Shown: one piece after another, positions 46,732 through 55,371 of the stretch
Position numbering within the stretch: position 1 is the stretch's first letter
Layout of the letters: each line of letters starts with the position of its first letter
Assembly: GCA_016946835.1 (NCBI GenBank)
Contig: JACVTC010000050.1
Location: 1,074,786 to 1,138,785 of the forward strand
DNA length: 64,000 nucleotides
Origin: Neocallimastix lanati (nom. inval.)
Lineage: Eukaryota; Neocallimastigomycota; Neocallimastigomycetes; Neocallimastigales; Neocallimastigaceae
Reading direction: 5' to 3'
Notes under the pieces: generated by a model
The model's database searches: none
What the model saw: only the letters and a program-made list of their open reading frames with translations
Told to the model about the DNA's origin: nothing
Translations under genes and position numbers: made by a program

Positions 46732-49700
46732 CTATACCATAGTTGTATTAAATTTTATAACATTTTTGAGATGCACTGGACGTTCTAATTTTAATTTCAA
46801 ATTAGGATCTTCTAAACTAACAGTATTAAATTGTTTCCTAATAACTTTATAGGGTCCGACAAAATAAGGTTCCAACTTATGTCTTGTAAAATTTTTGACT
46901 TTAACTAGATCTCCAACGTTTATTTCATTTTGTTTATTAAAACGAGTTTCTTGTTCTTTTCTTTGAGTCCAATATTGATTATTTTTCTTCAAATTTTCAC
47001 ATGCATCTAAGATCCATTTGTGATGGTCGATAAATTTTTCAATTAATTGTTCTTCTTTGGATCCTAATACATTTGAAGTTGGTAGCGTGGTAGCAAGTTC
47101 AAATGGTTGTAAATCCTTTCGACCATAAAGCAATTCAAAGCTAGAATACTTCGTTACTGAATTTTTGGCAGTCCTTAAAGCCCAAAGAGCAGAAGGTAAA
47201 ATTAAGTCCCAATTTTCTTCTTTAGCTCCAAGAAGTCTTAATAACTTACCAATTTCTCTATTTCTGTTTTCAGTCAGACCATTAGATTCTGGATGATATG
47301 TTGTAATAAATCTGATATATACATCATATAAATCCAAAAATATTTTTGTAAAATCAGCAGAGAATTGAGTACCATTATCCGTAGTTATCACACTTGGAGT
47401 ACCATGTCTAGCAAAAACTTTGGTTAAGAAATATACTACATCTTTTGCAGTTACATTTGCTGTGGGTTCTGCTTCAACCCATTTAGTGAAATAGTCTACA
47501 ATTACTATAATATACTGATTATTACGTTCAGTAATTGGCAGAGGACCTATTATATCTAATCCAAGATGCGTAAACGGCGCTTCCACTTGAGTCGCATATT
47601 TTTCTGTAGGGTCCGGTGTTTCGTTCTTTTTCTTTAACTGGCATGTTGTACATAATTTTAGAAATCTTCTTATATCATTCGTCATGCCCTTCCAATAACT
47701 TGTCCTCTTCAATCTCTCATATGTTTTCTCAAATCCTTCATGGCCTATTGAGTGTGCTTTAAGAATTAAATTAAATTTATCTTCTTCTTTTTCTATGATT
47801 TTTCTATATTGACCGTTATCAATAATATATTTTTCTCCATTTTCTTCAACAATATTTTCCTCTAAAAACTTTTCCATAAATTCAGTTACATTTAATTTGG
47901 ATTGTTCCTCTTCATTCTCCATATTCACCGTGGATATTTTATAATTATAATTTTCATTAATTTTCTTTTGTTCTATATTATTAATGTATTCTAATATGTT
48001 ATTCCTTTGTTGGTAAAGTTTATCTTTATAATCCTTTAATTCAGAAGGAGTAACATCATTGTATTTATTTTTATTAAATTCTAATATATAAGATTCTATA
48101 TTATCCAGTTTATTATTCACATAATCTTGTACCATTTGTTTTAACCTATTCAACTGATTTATTTCTTTATTACATTTATTTACATTTATTTCAAATATAT
48201 GTATTTTATGATTAATACAACTATATATTTTATCATTATCCTGTAATATATTAGTAATTATATTATTTAATTCATTTGGACATATATTAATAGTAGTATT
48301 TAGTATATTAACATGGTTGTCTCCAATCGAAAAATTTTCGAAGTTTCTATTTTTCTTTTTAGGATCCTGAAAATTTTCTATATACCCATAATTTTCCCTC
48401 ATATTTTTATTTTTTGAAATTTTAGAAATTTTTGAAATTTTGTCTGAAAAATTTTTAATTTTTTTAATAGAAAAATTTTTTTCTTTGATCGCAATATTTT
48501 TATCTTTTCTTGAATCACAGTCCATCTTTTTAGATTCGTCTAATTCATTGATCTCTTCTATTTTGCTTTTTATATCTATATTATCTTTTAGATTTTGTTC
48601 TATATTTTTATTTTTATTTTCTTCCATTTGTCCTGGTTCGGTATTTATTATTTTATAAGCTGTTTTGTTTATATCCTCATTTAGTCTTTTAATTCTGGAT
48701 AGAGCATCCGCTAAAGAATTCTTTTTCCCTGATTCATATAAAATTTTTATCTTTAACATACTTATTAATATGCACCATCTAATATGACGCAAATTATTGG
48801 GTTCTTTGTTTTTAAATAATCCCACCAGTGGTTTATGATCAGTGTATAATAAAGTTTCATACATGTTTCCAGAAATATAGGGTTTAAATTTTTCAGCACA
48901 ATAATATACAGCAGTGCCTTCTAGGTCTGTAGTGCTGTAGTTTCTCTCCGCCTTTGTTAGTGTCCTACTAACATAATGAATAGGATATTCCACTCCGTCA
49001 TCCTCGTCCTTTTGTAATAGAACACCTCCAATTCCTTCAGCGCACGCATCAGTTCGTATTATAAATTGTTTACTGTAGTCCGGGAATCTTAATATCGGAG
49101 CGTTGATTAAAGCAGATTTTAAAATATCAAACGCTAACTGCTGTTCTTCCCCCCAAAAGAAAGAACAATTTTTTCTTAAAAGAATTGTTAAGGGAGCAGC
49201 TAGCTTAGAAAAATTTGGAATAAACTTTCTATAATAACCAACAGTACCGAGGAATGAACGAACTTCATTGATATTGCTAGGGCGATTCCAGTTTTTAACA
49301 GCCTCAACCTTACTTTCCATTGTAGTTAAACCGTCTTTGGTAACCATATGGCCCAAAACTTCTACTTTTTCTTTAAAGAAGTGACATTTACCTATATTAA
49401 GTTTAACTTTATGTTTCCTGAAGATACTAAAAACTTGTTCAAGGTGAGTTAAGTGTTCTTCCTTACTTTTAGAGAATATTAAAATATCATCAAGAAAAAC
49501 GAATACAGACTTTCCTAATAGTTCTATAAGAATGGAATTCATTTCTCTTTGAAAAGTCGCTGGGGCTCCGGTGAGACCAAATGGCATGACTTTATATACG
49601 AAATTACCAAATTTTGTAGTGAAACCAGTAATATCGATGGAATCCTCAGCCATTAAAATTTGATGATATCCTGAGAATAAATCTAGAGTGGAGAAAATAA

Positions 49701-51390
49701 TTGCACCAGCCAGACTATCGAATATTTCTTCTATATTTGGAAGCGAGTATACATCTGGGACAGTTAAATCGTTAACTTTCCTGTAGTCACTACAAAGTCG
49801 CCATTTTCCGTTTTTCTTACGAGCTAGTACAATAGGTGAAGACCATGAAGATTTAGCAGGAGCAATTAAACCATTTTCCCAAAGTTTGAGAATTTCTTCT
49901 TTAACAATATCTGATTTAAACTTATTTAGTTTATAAAATTTACTTTTCACAGGTTTAGCTCCCTCCACTAGTTGTATATGATGAGGACCTAAATCTGAAG
50001 GTGTCAAATCATCGGATGAAGTAGCAACTATATCTATATATGAATTTAATAGATTGACTATATCACTTTTACAATCTTCGTCTAAAGATAAAAGAAATTG
50101 TGGTGAATTTATGTATTCTTTAGGACTTAAAATATCATTTTTCTTTGAAGAATTTGATGTAGGAGTGAATTCATCATTATCACTTAATTCTTCAAGTCTA
50201 AAAGTATTTATCAATTTTTCATGTCTTTTACATCTAAGAAAACAAATAATTATATCATCATCTTGTTCTTTAATAAGAGGCGCAATAGTTTCAAAATTAG
50301 ATTTATCTATGAATCGACAAAGAGTAGCACATAAGGGGTGGATAAATAAAGAATTTGAAAATATAGTTTTCAGACCAATTAACAAATCAAAGTACATAAT
50401 ATCATGTTCTACCACACAAAAATTAGCGGTAAAAGAAAAATTATTAATATGTAAAGTTAAACGAACAACTATTGTATCTGCCACAGTATTATCTCCTAAG
50501 GCTTCATAAATACGTCCACGACAGTATCCCACTTGTTCGTATTGACCTGGAAGACTATTTAAATAAGAGGTAGATACTAGATTTAAATTACTACCAGAAT
50601 CAATAAGAAGTCTACCTGAAGTATTATCAACCTTGCAACTGACTAGTCCAATATCCTCATCTTTAATAATGCCATCCTTATTAGGTGTTTTATTGGCCTC
50701 CTCCGAAAAATCTATGGAACTCACTAACTTAACTTTATCTGCTCGAAGGCTTTTGGTTAGGTCACTACGTGCTTTAGGAACCAAATCTAAAAGTTGTCCC
50801 ATATTAATGTTACATTTGGTATTCGCAATGTCCTCAATTAAGTTATATGGTTTAATATTTAATTTTTGAACCATATTAATATGTTTTTCCACTCTAGTAT
50901 TACCATGGGGAACATCAACAAACGTTACCTTTTTGCTTTGTGTAACCTTCTTTATATTTGTATTTAAATTTGAATCAGAAATCTTTTGATGGTCACCTGA
51001 CATTTCATTTGATATAATTTCGGAGTTAGAATTTATTTTGTTTATTTCCATAATATTATCATTATTAAATTTAGCATTTGAAATGTTTATTGAAGGCGCG
51101 TTTTTATTATTATTATTTATAAACACTGAATTTTTATAGACACTATCGGAACTTTTAATATAATTTTGATTATTATTTTTATTAATTTCTTTATGGTCTT
51201 TTACAGAATTCAAATTATTATTATCTATTTCCTTTAATAAGTTAGGAGAAGATGGTCTACTATTTAATTTTTTGTTTGAAATTTCTTCTTGATCTTCTAA
51301 GGGAAGTCTTTTTCTTTTGGTAGCGTCTACAACAAATGTTCGAGCGTTTTGATTAACGAGAGGTCGCGAACTCTCATTTAAAAGTTTAAA
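46732..51390 (-). CDS. Element C Pol with an extra spacer domain between RNase H and integrase
   Basis: The frame is open from the slippery site (51384-51390); no ATG opens it (a TTG lies at 51213). A long N-terminal extension comes first, then protease LLIDSGSNLNLVS (about 202), RT with the active site FLDD (Phe for Tyr, about 565) and RNase H IIRTDACAEGIGG. Next come about 250 Lys/Asn/Ile-rich residues with coiled-coil character (about 860-1110) that G and F lack. The HHCC finger (HSIGHEGFE to CTTCQLKK), the integrase core (DIIGPL, TTDNGTQF, NGLTENRN) and the GDLVKVKNF end follow. At 1493 residues after the TTG it is about 200 longer than the G Pol. Confidence 0.93.
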   Translation of the reverse strand, partial: FKLLNESSRPLVNQNARTFVVDATKRKRLPLEDQEEISNKKLNSRPSSPNLLKEIDNNNLNSVKDHKEINKNNNQNYIKSSDSVYKNSVFINNNNKNAPSINISNAKFNNDNIMEINKINSNSEIISNEMSGDHQKISDSNLNTNIKKVTQSKKVTFVDVPHGNTRVEKHINMVQKLNIKPYNLIEDIANTKCNINMGQLLDLVPKARSDLTKSLRADKVKLVSSIDFSEEANKTPNKDGIIKDEDIGLVSCKVDNTSGRLLIDSGSNLNLVSTSYLNSLPGQYEQVGYCRGRIYEALGDNTVADTIVVRLTLHINNFSFTANFCVVEHDIMYFDLLIGLKTIFSNSLFIHPLCATLCRFIDKSNFETIAPLIKEQDDDIIICFLRCKRHEKLINTFRLEELSDNDEFTPTSNSSKKNDILSPKEYINSPQFLLSLDEDCKSDIVNLLNSYIDIVATSSDDLTPSDLGPHHIQLVEGAKPVKSKFYKLNKFKSDIVKEEILKLWENGLIAPAKSSWSSPIVLARKKNGKWRLCSDYRKVNDLTVPDVYSLPNIEEIFDSLAGAIIFSTLDLFSGYHQILMAEDSIDITGFTTKFGNFVYKVMPFGLTGAPATFQREMNSILIELLGKSVFVFLDDILIFSKSKEEHLTHLEQVFSIFRKHKVKLNIGKCHFFKEKVEVLGHMVTKDGLTTMESKVEAVKNWNRPSNINEVRSFLGTVGYYRKFIPNFSKLAAPLTILLRKNCSFFWGEEQQLAFDILKSALINAPILRFPDYSKQFIIRTDACAEGIGGVLLQKDEDDGVEYPIHYVSRTLTKAERNYSTTDLEGTAVYYCAEKFKPYISGNMYETLLYTDHKPLVGLFKNKEPNNLRHIRWCILISMLKIKILYESGKKNSLADALSRIKRLNEDINKTAYKIINTEPGQMEENKNKNIEQNLKDNIDIKSKIEEINELDESKKMDCDSRKDKNIAIKEKNFSIKKIKNFSDKISKISKISKNKNMRENYGYIENFQDPKKKNRNFENFSIGDNHVNILNTTINICPNELNNIITNILQDNDKIYSCINHKIHIFEINVNKCNKEINQLNRLKQMVQDYVNNKLDNIESYILEFNKNKYNDVTPSELKDYKDKLYQQRNNILEYINNIEQKKINENYNYKISTVNMENEEEQSKLNVTEFMEKFLEENIVEENGEKYIIDNGQYRKIIEKEEDKFNLILKAHSIGHEGFEKTYERLKRTSYWKGMTNDIRRFLKLCTTCQLKKKNETPDPTEKYATQVEAPFTHLGLDIIGPLPITERNNQYIIVIVDYFTKWVEAEPTANVTAKDVVYFLTKVFARHGTPSVITTDNGTQFSADFTKIFLDLYDVYIRFITTYHPESNGLTENRNREIGKLLRLLGAKEENWDLILPSALWALRTAKNSVTKYSSFELLYGRKDLQPFELATTLPTSNVLGSKEEQLIEKFIDHHKWILDACENLKKNNQYWTQRKEQETRFNKQNEINVGDLVKVKNFTRHKLEPYFVGPYKVIRKQFNTVSLEDPNLKLKLERPVHLKNVIKFNTTMV
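51339..51390 (-). other. Element C -1 ribosomal frameshift site with pseudoknot
   Basis: The heptamer T TTA AAC (51384-51390) is the coronavirus-type slippery sequence, in gag register; the gag stop follows one codon later. The 7-nt spacer TTTTAAA is followed by the stem TGAGAG/CTCTCG (five Watson-Crick pairs and one T-G wobble; 51371-51376 with 51357-51362) and the loop TTCGCGAC. TTCG (51367-51370) can pair with CGAA (51339-51342) after a 14-nt linker. pol is in the -1 frame. Confidence 0.88.
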
Positions 51391-52187
51391 GAATCCTTTT
51401 TATTTTGATCTAATTTTTCTACTAACTCTTTATATCTTAAATATTCTTGTCTAATGAATTCAGGACATTCAGCTTTAAAATGTCCAGAATCTCCACAACA
51501 ATAACAAGCATTAACTTTAATTTTTGGTTTAGTCTCCAATGGATTCGTAGAAAAATTTTTTGTTTTATATTGACTATTAAAATTTTTCTGATTATTAGGG
51601 TTAGGGTTAGATTTTCTTTTTACTTCCATTTTTTGTTTATTTTTAATAACAAAATCTTCATGTCTTTCGGCAATTTCCATGGCTTTTGGAATTTCCATTT
51701 TTCCAGCTAACCAGACACCTTTATACGCTTGATGTTTGTATTCAATAGAGTTCAAGTAGTCTTTATAAGTAATAGCTAATTTTTCTGAAATGGATAATTT
51801 GTTATAAAGATCTAAATATTTTAAATTAAATTCCTTGAGATTATCATCGACTGAAATTTTCATGTCTTTAAGCTGGTCAATGATATCTTCCGGCGACACG
51901 TCCATATTGTATGCTTTCAGAATATGTTCTTTCATTTGTTCTAAACATGGATAAGAAATTTCTGTGTCACTGACTCTGATAATATTGTCTGTGATACTCC
52001 TGAGACCTTTACCTTGCACAGTCATAGCACAGTATCTATAAAGCTCTTCGCCTTCAGATATTTTATGCATATCTTTGAAGGCTTTCATTTGAATATACCA
52101 CGTCTCGACGTCATGGTTTTCGTCGTTGATGTGGATAATGTTTTGAAGCATGCTAGATAGCATGTTCATTTTTATAAATTCTTCCAT
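51378..52187 (-). CDS. Element C Gag (269 aa)
   Basis: Ty3-type Gag: an N-terminal helical region (HDVETWYIQMKAF, MKEHILKAYNM, LKEFNLKYLDLYNKL) and one CCHC knuckle, CYCCGDSGHFKAEC, near residues 229-242. It has a compact basic linker and no long low-complexity tail. The end SLNF overlaps the slippery site, as in element G. Confidence 0.93.
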   Translation of the reverse strand: MEEFIKMNMLSSMLQNIIHINDENHDVETWYIQMKAFKDMHKISEGEELYRYCAMTVQGKGLRSITDNIIRVSDTEISYPCLEQMKEHILKAYNMDVSPEDIIDQLKDMKISVDDNLKEFNLKYLDLYNKLSISEKLAITYKDYLNSIEYKHQAYKGVWLAGKMEIPKAMEIAERHEDFVIKNKQKMEVKRKSNPNPNNQKNFNSQYKTKNFSTNPLETKPKIKVNACYCCGDSGHFKAECPEFIRQEYLRYKELVEKLDQNKKDSLNF

Positions 52188-52230
52188 TTTAACTTATAAT
52201 TAATATTCTTAAACTTCAATTTCTTCAAAA

Positions 52231-52280
<50 letters not shown>

Positions 52281-52371
52281 ATAACCAACTATTACAATAA
52301 AATCAAAAAAAATAATATTCTTTATTTTAATATATCCTTCCTCCTCAAAAAGAACCGATATCGCCACCAAT
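52188..52371 (-). other. Element C leader and primer-binding site
   Basis: The sense PBS is TGGTGGCGATATCGG (about 52355-52369), two bases inside the LTR. A T run of about 49 bases (52229-52277) places poly(A) about 40 nt before the gag ATG. Confidence 0.75.
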
Positions 52372-52823
52372 TGATATAACTCGATTCTAATTTCCACTTT
52401 TTGGGAGAAGCGATTATATTCTTTTTAATATTTATTTTTATTTATTTAGTAATAATAATTAGTTAATTAACAACTTAACAATTACATAATATAAAATAAT
52501 TTACATTTATACTAATTTATAATAAAGTTTTCATATAATAAAATATAAAGTTTAATAAAATATATATACATAATTAAATGTTATAAAATATAATAAATAT
52601 TAGAAATAAAATAAAAGTTATTTAATATAATAAATTATTAATAATACACAATGAATTTCATATTTTTATGTTATCATTAATTTCCTAAATTCTAATGATA
52701 TTTTCACTAGCCACAATTATAATAATTTACCAATTTGCAATTAACATAATTTTTAATATATTTATGTGTTTATAATAAATTAATTTTTATATTAATTAAA
52801 GTTTTTATTTGTATTCTATATCA
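52372..52823 (-). repeat. 5' LTR of element C
   Basis: Direct repeat of 46258-46709. Confidence 0.93.
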
Positions 52824-53068
52824 TAATATAAACCTTATTTATTAATATTCTCAGAATTATTAGGCCTAAGATAACCCTTTAAATATTAAACAAGAATTTA
52901 TATTAATTATTAATTATTTAAATATATATATTATTTATAATTAAATAAATAATATTTTTAATTATTGAAATGTAAATAACTGAAATTGAGATTTCAATTC
53001 AGTTATAATTTCAACACTAAAAAAATATAATTATTTTGTTAAAAATAATTATAGATTCTTACACTCAT
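52824..53068 (-). repeat. Outer ends of the B and D 5' LTRs plus copia remnant
   Basis: 52824-52827 is the TSD of C, 52828-53016 the end of the B LTR, 53017-53021 the TSD of B, 53022-53062 the end of the D LTR (TTCTTACA), 53063-53067 the TSD of D (CTCAT), and 53068 a single base before LTR1 of G'. Confidence 0.85.
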
Positions 53069-53371
53069 ATGTTAAGGTTTTAGAGAATTAAATAAAAATA
53101 AAGTAAAGAAACACAAATTTTATTTTTTTATTTATTATTTTTATTTATAAATTTATTTGATTTTATTCGATGATTTTTTAAAAATTGGTAGCAAAATTTA
53201 CAACTATTTATACTTTTTTTCAAGGCATAAAAGTTGTTCTTGCCACTAAATTACATTTTATTTATTTATTTTTTTTTTTATAAAAACTATTAAATTTAAA
53301 TTGAATTTTATAATCAATTATATAAAATTTAATTATAACAATATAAATAAAATACATTTATAATATTAATA

Positions 53372-53411
<40 letters not shown>

Positions 53412-53898
53412 TATCTAAAATATTACTAATAAGAATTTATTTAATTGGCTATAATTTTTATTACAATCTGTTAAAATATTCAAATAGAAATAAAAATAAT
53501 ATTCTAATATAAAGGTTTTTAATAAAATAAAATATTTTTCAATATAAAATAAAACATTTCGATATAAAATTTTATAATAAAAGTTAAAATATAATATATA
53601 AATTTTTAATTATCAATATATAAAAATATTATTAATACAAATTTTCATTATTAATATAAAAATAAAAAAAAATAAGATTTATTATTAATATTGCTAATAT
53701 AAGTTTTAAATATATAAAAATATTACTATTAATATAAGATTTAATATAAAAATATAAAGTTTAATATAATTTTTGATTTAATTTTTGATCTTTGGATTTA
53801 AAAATTTATTAAAGTACAAAAATAATAATGTACACATAATGTATTAGAAATAAATCGTAGATTTAATTAAGAATGCATTATTTAGTACATTCTTATCA
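53069..53898 (-). repeat. LTR1: 3' LTR of truncated element G'
   Basis: Starts TGTTAAGG and ends CTTATCA on the + strand, 830 bp. Same family as 54486-55353, 61666-62533 and 62538-63414; most differences are in the length of the T run. Confidence 0.9.
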
Positions 53899-53916
53899 AG
53901 ATGCCCCGACGAAGAC

Positions 53917-54467
53917 TCAAGCTTCTCTGTAAGCGGAGTTAAACTTTACTAAATTTTTAAAGTGAACATTCCTATCGAGTTGCTTTCCAGTCTTCTGATC
54001 GATTAGGGTTGCCGTGTTGAATTGAATTTTTAAAATTTTAAATGGTCCATTGTAATATGGTTCTAGCTTAGTGCGGCTAAAGTTTCTAACAAGAACAAGA
54101 TCACCAGCCTTTAATTCTTTTCCTTTTTTCATACTTATTTGTTCTTCTCGTCTTGTTGCCCAATACTTGTTAGCATTCTTCACATTTTCGCATGCTTCTC
54201 TAGTCCATTGATAATGACGAACAAATTTTTCCATTAAAATTTCATCATATGATTTACCTGCATTTTCAATTGTTCTTATGGCTATATCATAAGGCTGTTG
54301 GTCTTCTCTTCCATATACTAATTCAAAACTAGAATGTCCAGTAGCTGTATTTTTGGTAGTTCGAAGTGCCCATAAAGCAGAAGGTAAAACTTCATCCCAA
54401 TCTTGATTTTTCCTTCCTAATAAACGGAGTAATTTTCCAATTTCTTTATTTCGATTTTCAGTAAGGC
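53917..54467 (-). pseudogene. G' pol fragment (integrase C-terminus)
   Basis: Nearly identical to the end of the element G Pol (55372-55922), including the DLVLVRNFSRTKLEPYYNGP block and the stop. In sense it begins abruptly at 54467, next to a 13-base E-type LTR end (TGTAACGAATCTT). The rest of G' is not seen in the window. Confidence 0.9.
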
Positions 54468-54485
54468 TGTAACGAATCTTAAAAA
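54468..54485. repeat. E-type LTR end remnant and G target site
   Basis: TGTAACGAATC is the start of the E LTR family (also at 9377 and 32173). CTT and AAAAA follow, the latter containing the left TSD of G. This marks another insertion boundary inside the G' pol. Confidence 0.55.
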
Positions 54486-54784
54486 TGTTAAGGTTTTAGA
54501 GAATTAAATAAAAATAAAGTAAGGAAACACAAATTTTATTTATTTATTTATTATTTTTATTTATAAATTTATTTGATTTTATTTGATGATATTTAAAAAT
54601 TAGTAGCAAAATTTACAACTATTTATACTTTTTTTCAAGGCATAAAAGTTGTTCTTGCCACTAAATTACATTTTATTTATTTTTTTTTTTTAAAAACTAT
54701 TAAATTTAAATTGATTTTTATAATTAATTATATAAAATTTAATTATAACAATATAAATAAAATACATTTATAATATTAATAAAA

Positions 54785-54857
<73 letters not shown>

Positions 54858-55353
54858 TTATTTATTTAAAAATATCTAAAATATTACTAATAAGAATTTA
54901 TTTAATTGGCTATAATTTTTATTACAATCTGTTAAAATATTCAAATAAAAATAAAAATACTATTCTAATATAAAGGTTTTTAATAAAATAAAATATTTTT
55001 CAATATAAAATAAAACATTTCGATATAAAATTTTATAATAAAAAGTTAAAATATAATATATAAATTTTTAATTATCAATATATAAAAATATTATTAATAT
55101 AAATTTTCATTATTAATATAAAAAAAATAAGATTTATTATTAATATTGCTAATATAAGTTTTAAATATATAAAAATATTACTATTAATATAAGATTTAAT
55201 ATAAAAATATAAAGTTTAATATAATTTTTGATTTAATTTTTGATCTTTGGATTTAAAAATTTATTAAAGTACAAAAATAATAATGTACACATAATGTATT
55301 AGAAATAAATCGTAGATTTAATTAAGAATGCATTATTTAGTACATTCTTATCA
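54486..55353 (-). repeat. LTR2: 3' LTR of element G
   Basis: TGTTAAGG to CTTATCA. It contains a T run of about 69 bases (about 54787-54855), which is poly(A) in sense. Confidence 0.93.
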
Positions 55354-55371
55354 AGATGCCCCGACGAAGAC

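Larger units (their letters stand above)
46258..52823 (-). mobile_element. Element C: complete Ty3 retrotransposon
   Basis: Two 452-bp LTRs (46258-46709 and 52372-52823) look identical; the TSD is TAAT (46254-46257 and 52824-52827). gag, frameshift site, pol, PBS and PPT (sense AAAGGAGGGACGAA, 46710-46723) are all intact. It is the youngest level of the chain copia-D-B-C. Confidence 0.93.
39428..53016 (-). mobile_element. Element B: Ty3 retrotransposon (split by element C)
   Basis: The LTRs run TGTTAAGA to TTTCAACA. The 3' LTR is 39428-40134; the 5' LTR is 45734-46257 plus 52828-53016. The TSD is CTAAG at 39423-39427 and CTAAA at 53017-53021, inside the D LTR. Leader, gag, frameshift site, pol and PPT are all present. 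Confidence 0.88.
8843..53062 (-). mobile_element. Element D: Ty3 retrotransposon with nested insertions
   Basis: The boundaries are a 5-bp TSD, CTCAT, at 8838-8842 and 53063-53067. The LTRs start TGTAATAA and end TTCTTACA. The 3' LTR is split by E into 8843-9376 and 32697-33161. The 5' LTR is split by B into 38474-39427 and 53022-53062. Without its insertions D is about 7.3 kb with LTRs of about 1 kb. The PPT is AAAGGGAGCAA (sense) at 33162-33172, overlapping the stop codon. It encodes one Gag-Pol ORF (33171-37370). Confidence 0.88.

Noticed and set aside
51213-51390. Independent start codon for the C and G2 pol
   Set aside because: The longest pol frames begin at TTG, not ATG, and are open back into gag; frameshift fusion explains them better.
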